DNA from: Aquimonas sp.
Lineage (GTDB): Bacteria; Pseudomonadota; Gammaproteobacteria; Xanthomonadales; Xanthomonadaceae
Length of the DNA: 64,000 bases
Assembly: GCA_022241605.1 (NCBI GenBank)
Contig: JAKOMQ010000009.1
Span: 1-64,000, forward strand
Reading direction: 5' to 3'
The notes below the pieces were generated by a model, which was not told the DNA's origin, searched no databases, and saw only the letters and a list, made by a program, of their open reading frames with translations. Of this stretch, positions 15,934 through 25,019 are shown one piece after another. A program made the translations under genes and the position numbers. How positions within the stretch are numbered: the first letter of the stretch is position 1; each line of letters opens with the position of its first letter.

Positions 15934-18451
15934 GCCACCGATCGACAGCAGCCACTGGTCGGCGGTGGAGGCCGCGTTTGATCGCTTGGTCGACCTCCCG
16001 GAAAGCCAGTGGCCGCAGGCGCTGGATGCGCTGGCCAACGAGCTGCCGCCGGCAGCGCTGACGCACGTGCGCAGCCTGCTGGCGCGGCTGGCCGAGCGGC
16101 CCGGCCTGCTCGACGCGCCGGCTGCCGCGGGCCTGGGGTTCGAGCGCGATGTGGCACCCGGCAGTGCGATCGGACGCTGGACCGTACAGGGCCGGCTCGG
16201 CAGCGGTGGGCAGTCGCTGGTGCTGGCGGTGGGTCGTCGCGAGGGCGGCTTCGAGCAGCAGGCGGTGATGAAGCTGCCGCGCGGCAGCAGCTTCGATCGC
16301 GACTCCGCGCGCCGCCTGCTGCAGGAGCGGCAGGTGCTGGCGCGACTGCAGCATCCGGGCCTGCCGGCGGTGCTGGACGGCGGCGTGCTGCCCGACGGCA
16401 GCCCTTGGCTGGTGATCGAGCGCGTGCATGGCGAGCCAATCGACCGCTACTGCGAGCGCCACGGGCTGGGCCTTGCGGCGCGCCTGCGGCTGATCGTGCA
16501 GGTGGCGGAAGTGCTGGCGGCGGCGCATGCGCAGCTGGTCCTGCACCGCGACATCAAGCCCGGCAACGTGCTGGTGGAGGATGGCGGCCGCGCGGTGCTG
16601 CTGGATTTCGGCGTCGCCCAGAGCCTGGACCAGGAGGCCAGCCGCACTGCGGCCGGCTACACGCTGAGCTATGCCGCGCCCGAGCAGATCCGCGGCGAGC
16701 GCGGCACCGTCGCCACCGACCTCTACGGCCTCGGCGCGCTGGCACTCAAGCTCTGCAGCGGCCGCGCGCCCTTCGAGGGGCTGGAGACCGCGGCCCAGGT
16801 GCAGGCCGTGTTGGGGGGTGATCCGCCGCTTCCCGCGGGCCTGGACAGCGATCTTGCCGCGATCCTCGCCACCTGCCTGCGTCCGCTGCCCGCGCAGCGC
16901 TATGCCTCCGCGGAAGCCCTGCGGCTGGACCTGCTGGCCTGGCTGGAAGGACGCCCGGTGCGCGCCCGCGCCGGCGGCCGTCGCTATGTGTTCGGCAAGT
17001 TCCTGCGTCGGCACGCGCTGGCGGTCGGCGCCTCTGCAGCGGCGGTGCTGCTGCTGGCGGGCGCCACCGGCGTGGCCCTGCAGCAGGCGGCGCAGTCCGA
17101 GCGCGCGCGCCTGCAGGCGGTGGCAGCGCAGGGGCAGGCCGAGCGCTCGGCGCAGCGCGCGCTCAGCATCAACAGCCTGTTCAATGAGGCGCTGGCAGAG
17201 CTCGGGCGCATCGAGCAGCACGACGAGCAGATCGACCCGGAAGCATTGCTGGCCTTTGTCGAGGAGCGTGCCGCTCAGCCTGGCCTGCTCCCAGATGCGC
17301 GAGCCGACGTGCTGAACCAGCTCGCCGTGGTCCACAACTCCGCGGGCCGCGTCGAGCACTCCCTGGCCTTGCTGGACCGCTCACAGGCGCTCTGGGAAAG
17401 CCTGCCGGCTGATCATCGGGAGCGCAGCTTCGAGGTAGCCACCTGGAGGCTGCGTGCGCAGCACCTGCGCTGGGCGCAACGGCCCGTCGAGGCGCTCGTT
17501 GCCGCCGACCGCGCCCTGGTGCTGCTATCGGAAATGGACGAAGCAGCCAACGTCTTGCAGCTTTCGGAGGTGCAGGACTCGCGAGCAAGCCTGCTGATCG
17601 ATACCGGCCGCATCGAGGAAGGCCTGCAGCAGCGCCGCGCCACCCTTGCGCTGGTCGACCGCCACGGCGAAGCAACGCGGCAGCGGATGTTCTATGCGGC
17701 AAGCAACCTGGCGGTTGACCTGATCCGTTCCGGCTACGAGGACGAAGGCATCGACCTGCTGCGGGCGCGGATCGAAGCACTCGATCCGGTTGCCGCTGCA
17801 GCCTTTCCGCAGGGGCCGGCGATCCTGATGGTGCAGCTGGCCCGAGCCCTGCGCCTGCGCGGCGAGCACGCTGAAGCGCTGGACTGGTACGTGCGCGGGA
17901 TCGAACTGCGCGAACAGCACCACGATCCGCGCCATTTCACGTTTCTGCATGGGCGCGGCGAGCGTTTGGTCTTCGAGCTGGAAGCGGGGCGGCCGGCCCA
18001 CGAGGTGTTGCTGGGCCTGAACGCACTGCTGGATCAGTTCGAACAGGCCGGTCACACCCAGGCGATAACCGTGGCATCCCTGCAGGCCTGGCGGGCCCGC
18101 GCCGCCGCCGAGACCGGCGATGCTGCACAGGCACGCACGGCCCTGGATGCAGCGACAGCAGCGCTGATCAGCCTGCCGGACGGCCAGCAAAACCAGCCGA
18201 TGCCCTGGCTGCAGGTGGTGCAGGCCGCGCAGGCGCTGGGCGAGAGACAAGCGCTTGCCGACAGCTTGCTCAGTCTGCAGTCGGTGCTGGAACGGTTCCA
18301 TAGGCCAAGCCATCCGCTGCTGAGTGCCGCGCGCGCGCGCAGTGATGCGCTCGCCGGCCGCCAAACGGAAACCAGGCAAACCTGTGACTTGCTGGGTCAA
18401 AGCCTGGTGCGCGAGCACAGTTATCTCAGCCTGGGCTGCCCGTTGCGCTAA
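15926..18451 (+). CDS. Transmembrane Ser/Thr protein kinase with periplasmic helical-repeat domain (first cassette)
   Basis: An 841-residue Hanks-type kinase. Glycine loop GRLGSGGQ near 89-96, catalytic lysine K116 in AVMKLPRG, HRDIKPGN at 207-214, DFG at 227-229 and SYAAPEQIRG at 248-256 are all present, so it should be active, though the loop lacks the usual third glycine-aromatic pattern. One membrane helix follows at about 363-386. The remaining 450 residues are helical, leucine/alanine/arginine-rich and TPR-like, and would be periplasmic. Start: the gene overlaps the sigma stop; GGAGG lies 9 bases ahead of ATG 15926, while ATG 15923 is also possible. It probably senses an envelope signal and phosphorylates the sigma factor encoded just before it. 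Confidence 0.88.
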   Translation: MPEPPIDSSHWSAVEAAFDRLVDLPESQWPQALDALANELPPAALTHVRSLLARLAERPGLLDAPAAAGLGFERDVAPGSAIGRWTVQGRLGSGGQSLVLAVGRREGGFEQQAVMKLPRGSSFDRDSARRLLQERQVLARLQHPGLPAVLDGGVLPDGSPWLVIERVHGEPIDRYCERHGLGLAARLRLIVQVAEVLAAAHAQLVLHRDIKPGNVLVEDGGRAVLLDFGVAQSLDQEASRTAAGYTLSYAAPEQIRGERGTVATDLYGLGALALKLCSGRAPFEGLETAAQVQAVLGGDPPLPAGLDSDLAAILATCLRPLPAQRYASAEALRLDLLAWLEGRPVRARAGGRRYVFGKFLRRHALAVGASAAAVLLLAGATGVALQQAAQSERARLQAVAAQGQAERSAQRALSINSLFNEALAELGRIEQHDEQIDPEALLAFVEERAAQPGLLPDARADVLNQLAVVHNSAGRVEHSLALLDRSQALWESLPADHRERSFEVATWRLRAQHLRWAQRPVEALVAADRALVLLSEMDEAANVLQLSEVQDSRASLLIDTGRIEEGLQQRRATLALVDRHGEATRQRMFYAASNLAVDLIRSGYEDEGIDLLRARIEALDPVAAAAFPQGPAILMVQLARALRLRGEHAEALDWYVRGIELREQHHDPRHFTFLHGRGERLVFELEAGRPAHEVLLGLNALLDQFEQAGHTQAITVASLQAWRARAAAETGDAAQARTALDAATAALISLPDGQQNQPMPWLQVVQAAQALGERQALADSLLSLQSVLERFHRPSHPLLSAARARSDALAGRQTETRQTCDLLGQSLVREHSYLSLGCPLR

Positions 18452-18542
18452 GCGACTCAGTAGCCATGTCCGTCATCAGCGGCGGATTTCGACCTCGGTT
18501 ACATCCGCACTCCGCGGTGACACCGCCAAGAGGTCAGAACCC

Positions 18543-19328
18543 ATGCGTCGCTTCCATCTTTCGCTGCTGCCGGGCCTTCTGCTCGGCCTCGTGTCTGCTC
18601 CCGCGTTTGCGACGGGCGGCTTCTACGAGATCAATGATGCCTGCAAGGCTATTGGCTGCTTTCCGGGCGACAACCCGGCGACGCCGACCATCGAGATCAC
18701 AAACGAAACAGTCAACAGCGGCATCGCCAGCTTCCGACTCAGTGGCAGCCTGACCAACACGGTTGGCAACACCGCCTCGATCCTCGTTGAGACGAATCAG
18801 GAAGTTTCGATCGATCTTCAGGGTCACCAGATCCTCTGCACGCTCGAGACACCCTGCCAATCTGGCAACAGCGCCGGCGTTCAGATCAATGGCTTCGGCA
18901 AGGTTCGCATACACAACGGCAGCATCAGCAACTTCCGCGATGGTATTCGCGCGGACAACAACTCCTTCTTGATCGCCGAGCACCTGACCATCAGCGGGGC
19001 CACCGACGACGGCATCCAGATGGGTCGCGGCGTTGTCCGGAACAGCCAGTTCGTCAACACCCGCTACGGCATCTTCGCCACCACCCGGTCGATCCTGATC
19101 GAGGGGAATTCCTTCCACGACACGCGCCCCACGCCGACACAGCAGCCGCTCATTGGAGCCCAGATCGCCAACTCGGGCTGCTCGGGCAACGTGATCGCCG
19201 CCGGCAACTCGATCCTGAATCTGAGTAACTGCATCGAGCTCGGTCCGAACCTTTGTGGCAGCCAGCGCTGCGGCTTTGGTGGGCTGCAGGCCTTCGACCC
19301 CAGCGTGAGCGGCAGCAATGACAAGTAG
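18543..19328 (+). CDS. Secreted right-handed beta-helix protein
   Basis: A 261-residue exported protein. Residues 1-22 are a signal peptide ending APAFA. The rest is a NosD-like beta-helix: VSIDLQGHQILCTLETPCQ, then GVQINGFGKVRIHNGSISNF, RDGIRADNNSFLIAEHLTIS, DDGIQMGRGVVRNSQF and TRYGIFATTRSILIEGNSF, successive rungs ending on polar turns. Such folds occur in polysaccharide lyases and surface proteins; no catalytic set is obvious. Six or more cysteines suggest disulfides. It sits between the two sigma-kinase cassettes and 16 bases before the next secreted-protein gene, so the two are probably one transcript. GAGG precedes ATG 18543. Confidence 0.78.
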   Translation: MRRFHLSLLPGLLLGLVSAPAFATGGFYEINDACKAIGCFPGDNPATPTIEITNETVNSGIASFRLSGSLTNTVGNTASILVETNQEVSIDLQGHQILCTLETPCQSGNSAGVQINGFGKVRIHNGSISNFRDGIRADNNSFLIAEHLTISGATDDGIQMGRGVVRNSQFVNTRYGIFATTRSILIEGNSFHDTRPTPTQQPLIGAQIANSGCSGNVIAAGNSILNLSNCIELGPNLCGSQRCGFGGLQAFDPSVSGSNDK

Positions 19329-19344
19329 GCCGGGGAGGCATCGA

Positions 19345-20571
19345 ATGAAGCTCAGGTCGTGCGCTGCGCTGTCGCTGGTGTTCGCCGGCGTTCTGCCGGC
19401 AGCGAGTGCCAGCGCCAGCACGGCCTGTGCGGAGAGCGATCCCACCTTCGTGCTGGCCTCGCCGGGCGCCGCCGCGCGTGTCCCGGGCGGCGTGGTGCTG
19501 CCGCATGAGATCTATGTCGCCTGCCCCGAGCCCGACATCCTGCTGCCGCTGGCCGCAGCGCAGGCGGCCGGCGCCGGCATCGATGCCATCACTCCCGACC
19601 GCTTTGACCTCGGCGGCAACAGCGTGCTGGTGTCGTTCGACCGCCAGGTTGGGGGATTCAGGCCAGCCGACGTGCTGCGCTGTGCGGTCGGCAGCGGCAG
19701 CGCAGGCACGAGCTGCACTCGCGTGTTTGATGCCGCGGCACGCGGCATACCCGCACATGTCAACCTGGTCGGCGTGGATCAGCTCGGCACGCGCGAAGAC
19801 CCGCAGCTGGTTGTCGCCTTCGACCAAACGTTCCGACTTGGCGAAGCCGTGCTGCGGCCACAGCGGATGTATACGTTCGCCCAGAACGGCAGCGCAGGGC
19901 CCGGGCCTGTGCCACCTCCCTACATCGCCTCCGAGAACGGCCTGGACCGGGCGACCGGTCTGGCGGACATCAGTCTGGTCTGGAACAACCGTCTGGCGAT
20001 CGTACGGGACCGCTGGTCGCGCTCCAGCGGCGGTGGGGGCGTTCCAGGGCCCGGGCGCATCGGTTTGCAGTTCAACAACACCAGCGAAGTGTTCCGCGTG
20101 TTTGATTTCGCCGCGGTTGATCCGTCGTGGCGCGCCAGCGGCGTTGCAGGCCTCGGCAGCCAGAGCCACGCCCGCGCCACCTTCGAGGCCGGAAGCGTCA
20201 GCGTCGACGAGACCGTTGGCAGCGTCAACCTGAGCGTGCTCCGGCCGGTTCCACCGTTCACTAACGTCCTGCTTACCGCACAGGGCACGATTCGCTACTC
20301 GGTGGTGCTTATCAATGGAACGGCAATTGCGGGGCAAGATTACAACGCTGCGCCGCCGCAGCTGGTGCAGTTCGACCACGGCAACAACACGCCGCAGTCG
20401 GTCGGCTTCTCGGTGATCAACAACGCGATCGCGGATGGCGATCGGACCTTCACCGTACGCATGACGCCCATCAGCGCTTTCGCCGCGCCGGGAGAGTTCA
20501 TGGAAGTGCAGATCACGATCGTGGACGACGAAGGTGGGGGCAGCACGATCTTCGCCAACGGCTTCGAATAG
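19345..20571 (+). CDS. Secreted protein with Calx-beta-like domain and C-terminal GFE tag
   Basis: A 408-residue exported protein with a signal peptide (residues 1-26). The first 270 residues match no family I recognise; they contain several cysteines and blocks such as PHEIYVACPEPDILLPLAAA and QLVVAFDQTFRLGEAVLRP. Residues about 280-390 read like a Calx-beta domain: SVSVDETVGSVNLSVLR, GTAIAGQDYNAAPPQLVQF, then NAIADGDRTFTVRMTPIS and VQITIVDDEGG, a Ca2+-binding beta-sandwich found in adhesins and matrix proteins. The protein ends STIFANGFE, close to the end of the protein at 2477-3997. GGGGAGG precedes ATG 19345. Its operon position between two sigma-kinase cassettes suggests a target or input of that system (inference). 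Confidence 0.8.
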   Translation: MKLRSCAALSLVFAGVLPAASASASTACAESDPTFVLASPGAAARVPGGVVLPHEIYVACPEPDILLPLAAAQAAGAGIDAITPDRFDLGGNSVLVSFDRQVGGFRPADVLRCAVGSGSAGTSCTRVFDAAARGIPAHVNLVGVDQLGTREDPQLVVAFDQTFRLGEAVLRPQRMYTFAQNGSAGPGPVPPPYIASENGLDRATGLADISLVWNNRLAIVRDRWSRSSGGGGVPGPGRIGLQFNNTSEVFRVFDFAAVDPSWRASGVAGLGSQSHARATFEAGSVSVDETVGSVNLSVLRPVPPFTNVLLTAQGTIRYSVVLINGTAIAGQDYNAAPPQLVQFDHGNNTPQSVGFSVINNAIADGDRTFTVRMTPISAFAAPGEFMEVQITIVDDEGGGSTIFANGFE

Positions 20572-20689
20572 GCCTTCACGCGCCCGCCCTTGGCCGTCTT
20601 GGCCGAGGCGGGCACAATCCGGACGGGCGCTGGCCCGTCCGGATTTCGGACCACCGCGCCCGCGCATCCTCAATTCGCGGGGCTCCAGC

Positions 20690-21289
20690 ATGCAGCACAG
20701 CGCAGAATCGTCCGCTCTCGGACAGATCACCGCCATCCTGGCCGCCGCCGGCGACCCCAATCCGCTCGACACCCTGCTGCCGCTGGTGCACGGCGACCTG
20801 CGCCGGCTGGCGCGGGCACAGCGCCGGCAGATGGAGCCGGGCGAGACGCTCTCGACCACGGCGCTGGTCAACGAGGCCTATCTCAAGCTGCGCCGGGCCG
20901 ACTATCCGGGCCTCGCCAACCGCGCGCATTTCTTCTCGCTGGTGGCGCGCGCCATGCGCCAGATCCTGATTGACCACGCGCGCTCGCGGCTGGCCGAGGC
21001 GCGCCGCATGGACCACGTCGAACGCGAGCTGCGCGACAAACCGGCCGAGGATGCGCGCGAGCTGGCCCAGCTGCTGGAGATCGATTCGGCCCTGAACGAG
21101 CTGGAGAAGACCCAGCCGCGCCTGGCCGAAGTGGTGCTGTATCGCTACTTCGCCGGCTATTCGGCCGCCGAGACCGCCGAGCTGCTGGAGGTCACCGAGC
21201 GCACTATCAACCGCGACTGGCAGAAGGCGCGGGCCTTCCTCAGCCTGGCGCTGGATCAGCCGATGGCGGACGGGGACGCACCGGCGTGA
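20690..21289 (+). CDS. ECF-type RNA polymerase sigma factor (second cassette)
   Basis: A 199-residue relative of the sigma factor at 15376-15933, with the same N-terminal L-D-x-L-L-P layout. Region 2 has LSTTALVNEAYLKLRRADYP and FFSLVARAMRQILIDHARSR; region 4 has VVLYRYFAGYSAAETAELLE followed by TERTINRDWQKARAFL. The conserved R-D-W-x-x-A-R end of the recognition helix is shared with the first cassette. The stop overlaps the GTG start of the following kinase by four bases, so translation is coupled. The start at 20690 excludes an open upstream stretch that lies in the spacer after the GFE-tagged protein. No anti-sigma factor is adjacent. Confidence 0.9.
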   Translation: MQHSAESSALGQITAILAAAGDPNPLDTLLPLVHGDLRRLARAQRRQMEPGETLSTTALVNEAYLKLRRADYPGLANRAHFFSLVARAMRQILIDHARSRLAEARRMDHVERELRDKPAEDARELAQLLEIDSALNELEKTQPRLAEVVLYRYFAGYSAAETAELLEVTERTINRDWQKARAFLSLALDQPMADGDAPA

Positions 21290-23958
21290 GTGGCACCGCC
21301 GACGGCCGCGAATCCCTGCCCGAGCGATTCCGGCGGCTGGAGCCGCTGCTGGATCGCGCACTGGATCTCGACGGCGCCGAGCGCGAGAACTTCCTGCGCC
21401 TGTGCCGGGAAATCCATCCCGATCTCTACCCGGACCTGATCAAGGCGCTGGGCGCCGATGGCTCCGATCTGCCGCGGCTGGGCGGGCTGGCGGCGGCGCT
21501 CACCGAAGAGCGCGCCACCGATCGTCGCGGCCTCAAGGCCGGCCCTTGGCAGCTGCTGGAGAAGATCGGCCGCGGCGGCATGGGCACGGTCTACCTCGCC
21601 AAGCGCGCCGATGGCGCCTTCGACAAGCGCGTGGCGGTGAAGCTGCTGCGCAACTCCGACCTGCGCTTCAAGCAGCAGCTGGAGCGCGAGCGCCAGGTGC
21701 TGGCGCGGCTGGAGCATCCCAGCATCGCCCGCCTGCTGGACGGCGGCGTGATGCCGGACGGCCAGCCCTATCTGGTGATGGAGCTGGCCGAGGGCCGCGA
21801 TCTGGACAAATGGGCGGCACAGGTGGCGCCTGATCTCGACACCCGCCTGCGCGTTTTCCTGGCCATCTGCGGCGCAGTCAGCGAGGCGCATGCGCAGCTG
21901 ATCGTGCATCGGGATCTGAAGCCCTCCAACGTGCGCGTCAACGACGAGGGCCAGGTCAAACTGCTGGACTTCGGCATCGCCAAGCTGCTGGACGCCGAGG
22001 CCGGCCGCGGCGACACCCGCGCGCTGGCGCTCACGCCCGAGTACGCCGCACCCGAGCAGCTGCGCGGCGAGCCGGTCAGCACCCGCAGCGATGTTTATGC
22101 GCTGGGGGCTTTGCTCTATCAGCTGCTGACCGGGCGCACCCCGCACCCGGGATTTGACGGCAACTGGGCCGGCTTCATCAGCCGCGTCTGCGAGGAGGAC
22201 GCCGAGCCGCCCAGCCGGCACGACACCCGCGAGATCCCGCGCGCGCGCCTGCGCGGCGACCTCGACGCCATCGTGCAGATGGCGCTGGCCCGCGATCCGG
22301 CGCGTCGCTACGCCTCGGTCGAGGCGCTGGCGGATGACCTGCGCCGCTATCTGGACGGCCGCCCGGTGCGCGCGCATGCGCCGGGGCTGGGCTATCGCCT
22401 GCGCAAATGGGCGCGTCGGCACGCACTGGCCGCCGGCCTCGGCGGCGCCGCCACGGTGGCCCTGTTGGCGGGTCTGACCGGAGTGCTGTGGCAGGCCCGG
22501 ATCACCGCCGCCGAGCGCGACGCCGCGCAGCTTGAGGCGCAGCGCTATGAGACCGTGATGAACCATCTCGGCCTCATGTTCCGCGACGCCGCCGCGGTGT
22601 CGGGCGATGCCGGTCGATTGTCGGCCCGCGAGCTGCTGCGCGGCAGCGCAGCCCAGGTCGAACAGGCCTTCGCCGATGACCCCGCTACCGGTCGGCTGGT
22701 GCTGGCAACCGTCGGTGAGCTCTATGTCTACCTGCAGGATTTCGCCTCCGCGCGCCCCCTGCTGGAGCGCTTCCTGGAGACCCAGGACGGCAGCGAGCCC
22801 GCCAGTCTGCGCGCCCAGGTGCTCGGCGACCTCGCCCTGGTTGATATCCGCCGCGGCGAGCCGGCTTTGGGCTGTGAGCGCGCCGAAGCCGCAATCGCGC
22901 TGCTGGAAGCGCAGCCCAGCGACCAGCGGGTCGTGCTCAGCAACGTGCTGAACAACTACGGCCAGTGCCTGCGCCTGCTCGGCCGGCCGGCGGAGTCGCT
23001 GGCCGCCTACGAGCGCGCGGCCGCGCTGCGCTACGCCGTCTCCGGCGCCGACAGCGTTCTCACCGCCGCGGCCGACCACAATCTGGGGACGGCCTACTAC
23101 ATGCAGGGCCGCAATGCCGAGGCCCGGCGCCAGTTCGAGCTGTCCTTGGCGGGCTTCGAGCGCAACGGCCAAGGCCGCAGCAGCCATGCCGGCAACACCC
23201 TCAACAATCTGGCGGCAATCGCATTCACCGAAGGCCGTCTGCCGGCAGCCGCGGAATACTTCGAGCGCGCACTGTCGGTGCAGCGCGAGGTCAACGGTGA
23301 GTCCGCGGCGCTGGGCGCGCTCAGCAACAACTACGGCAAGCTGCTGACCCTGCGCGGGGAGCTGGCGGATGCTGAAGCGCTGCTGCGCGAATCGCTGGAC
23401 CTGCAGACCCGCTTCGTCGGCGCCGACTCGCCGGATGCCGGATTCACCCATCTGAGCCTCGGCGACCTGGCATTGGCCAGGGCTGAGCCGACCGCCGCGG
23501 TGCAGTCTTATCAGCTGGCGCGTGGTCTGTTCGAGGGGCGCTTCGGTCCGGACCATCTGTTTTCGGCGCGGGCACGGCTGGCCGAGGCCATTGCGCTGTC
23601 ACGCAGCGGGCGTGCGCCGCTGGCCGAGGCCGCCTTTGCGACCGCCATGAAGCAACTCGGAGCGCTGCCCGGCGCCATGCCCCAGCGTCTGCTGGGCGGC
23701 GGCCATTGCGCGCGACTGCTGGAGTCCCTGGCCGGTCGACTGCGCAGCGATCCCGCCGACCGCGAAGGCTGCGCCGCGCTGGCCTCAAGCCTGGCTGCGG
23801 GCCATCACGAGCGACTGGAAGCCGAGCTGTTGCTCGCGTTGGACGCCGACGAGCGCGCACAGGCACAGGCGCTGCTGCAGAGAATCGAGGCAGCGCTCGG
23901 CCCGGCCAGCCCACGGCTTCCGGTGCTAGCAGCGCTGGCGCCTGCCTCCGGGTCATGA
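21286..23958 (+). CDS. Transmembrane Ser/Thr protein kinase with TPR domain (second cassette)
   Basis: An 890-residue Hanks-type kinase with a textbook catalytic core: GRGGMGTVYLAKRADGAF (loop at 95-100), K119 in VAVKLLRNS, HRDLKPSN at 208-215, DFG at 228-230 and LTPEYAAPEQL at the activation segment, where threonine precedes the APE motif as in the PknB-like group. A single membrane helix lies at about 379-402. The periplasmic half is a run of TPR units (for example VLNNYGQCLRLLGRPAESLA, LGTAYYMQGRNAEARRQFEL and LNNLAAIAFTEGRLPAAAEY). The GTG start overlaps the sigma stop. The domain order equals that of the first cassette, implying an old duplication, but the sensor regions have diverged much more than the kinase cores. 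Confidence 0.92.
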   Translation: MSGTADGRESLPERFRRLEPLLDRALDLDGAERENFLRLCREIHPDLYPDLIKALGADGSDLPRLGGLAAALTEERATDRRGLKAGPWQLLEKIGRGGMGTVYLAKRADGAFDKRVAVKLLRNSDLRFKQQLERERQVLARLEHPSIARLLDGGVMPDGQPYLVMELAEGRDLDKWAAQVAPDLDTRLRVFLAICGAVSEAHAQLIVHRDLKPSNVRVNDEGQVKLLDFGIAKLLDAEAGRGDTRALALTPEYAAPEQLRGEPVSTRSDVYALGALLYQLLTGRTPHPGFDGNWAGFISRVCEEDAEPPSRHDTREIPRARLRGDLDAIVQMALARDPARRYASVEALADDLRRYLDGRPVRAHAPGLGYRLRKWARRHALAAGLGGAATVALLAGLTGVLWQARITAAERDAAQLEAQRYETVMNHLGLMFRDAAAVSGDAGRLSARELLRGSAAQVEQAFADDPATGRLVLATVGELYVYLQDFASARPLLERFLETQDGSEPASLRAQVLGDLALVDIRRGEPALGCERAEAAIALLEAQPSDQRVVLSNVLNNYGQCLRLLGRPAESLAAYERAAALRYAVSGADSVLTAAADHNLGTAYYMQGRNAEARRQFELSLAGFERNGQGRSSHAGNTLNNLAAIAFTEGRLPAAAEYFERALSVQREVNGESAALGALSNNYGKLLTLRGELADAEALLRESLDLQTRFVGADSPDAGFTHLSLGDLALARAEPTAAVQSYQLARGLFEGRFGPDHLFSARARLAEAIALSRSGRAPLAEAAFATAMKQLGALPGAMPQRLLGGGHCARLLESLAGRLRSDPADREGCAALASSLAAGHHERLEAELLLALDADERAQAQALLQRIEAALGPASPRLPVLAALAPASGS

Positions 23959-24046
23959 CTTAGAACCCAAGCGCCCTTGCAGCTTGCGCAGTGGGCGCGG
24001 AGCATGCGGTCATGTTTGCTTCCCACTTCGGCCTGACACCCTCACA

Positions 24047-24856
24047 GTGAGCCGTTTCCTGGTCTTCCAGCACGTCGCCGCCGAGCCACTGGGCACGCTT
24101 GATGCCCTGTTGCGTCGGCGTGGCCATCGGCTGCGCTTCGTCAACTTCTGGCGCGATCCGCAGGCGCGGCCACAGGTAGAGCGCTACGACGGCCTGATCG
24201 TGCTCGGCGGCGCCATGAACGTGGAGGAGCAGGCCCAGCGCGAGCACCTGCGCATCGAGATGCACTGCATCGAGCAGGCCCTGAAGCGCGGCCTGCCGGT
24301 GCTCGGCATCTGCCTCGGCGCCCAACTGCTGGCGCATGCGCTGGGCGCAGCGGTGCGGCGCCTGCCGCGGGCGGAGATCGGCTGGCACCGCATCGAGACC
24401 ACCGAGGCTGGCCGCGCGGATCCCGTACTGGCGCCGCTGGGCCTGGGCGCGCCGGTGTTCCAGTGGCACAGCCGAGGCTTCGAGCTGCCGGACGGAGCGG
24501 TGCGGCTGGCGGGCTCGCGCGACTGCCCCGAGCAAGCCTTCCGCCACGGCAGCCGCGCCTATGGCCTGCAGTTCCATCTGGAAGCCAATGCCGCACTGGT
24601 GCAGCGCTGGCTGACCAATCCCGCCTACCGCGCTGAACTGGAGAGCCACCGGCCCGGACCCGACCCCGCCCGGATCCTGCGCGACACCCAGCGACTGGTG
24701 CATGCCCAGCAGGCGCGCGCCGAGGCCGTGTTCAACCGATTCCTGGATCTGCTGGGCCCGGCGCCGCGCGGCCACGCCGCCCTTGGCCCGGCCTGGTCGC
24801 CGTGGCTGCCTCGCCCGGTCCTGCCGCGACTGCCGATGGCCGCCGAGAGCCTGTGA
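24047..24856 (+). CDS. Class I glutamine amidotransferase (GMP synthase-like)
   Basis: A 269-residue protein with a single GATase1 domain. DGLIVLGGAMNVEEQ is the oxyanion region, PVLGICLGAQLLAHALG carries the nucleophilic cysteine, and GLQFHLEAN the histidine and glutamate of the triad. Stand-alone proteins of this type are related to GuaA-like amidotransferases and gamma-glutamyl hydrolases; the acceptor is unknown. A GTG start at 24047 is chosen because the upstream frame has no ribosome site. The C-terminus is remarkable: the last codons and stop (AGC CTG TGA) belong to the left end of a dispersed palindrome, so the original end of the gene was probably altered. Confidence 0.85.
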   Translation: MSRFLVFQHVAAEPLGTLDALLRRRGHRLRFVNFWRDPQARPQVERYDGLIVLGGAMNVEEQAQREHLRIEMHCIEQALKRGLPVLGICLGAQLLAHALGAAVRRLPRAEIGWHRIETTEAGRADPVLAPLGLGAPVFQWHSRGFELPDGAVRLAGSRDCPEQAFRHGSRAYGLQFHLEANAALVQRWLTNPAYRAELESHRPGPDPARILRDTQRLVHAQQARAEAVFNRFLDLLGPAPRGHAALGPAWSPWLPRPVLPRLPMAAESL

Positions 24857-24885
24857 GAACCATCCGGCTGCCGCGCTCGCCGCGG
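24845..24885 (+). repeat. Dispersed palindrome family, left half only
   Basis: GAGAGCCTGTGAGAACCATC followed by CGGCTGCCGCGC matches the left end of the full copies and then stops; no right end follows. It supplies the stop codon of the amidotransferase gene. Confidence 0.7.
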
Positions 24886-25019
24886 TGTGCCAAAGGTGAC
24901 CGCGTCCGAACTTGCCAGCCGCGCTGAGCGCCATTCACAAGCGGTTCGCATCTGCGACAATGCGCGCGGCGGCGCCAACAGGGGGGCAGCCGCTGCCCTT
25001 TCCCCACGCTGGAACCGCC

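Noticed and set aside
15524-17359. A 611-codon minus-strand frame, and the 766-codon frame at 21256-23556
   Set aside because: Both are antisense to the kinase genes and mirror their codon bias; no motif in either.
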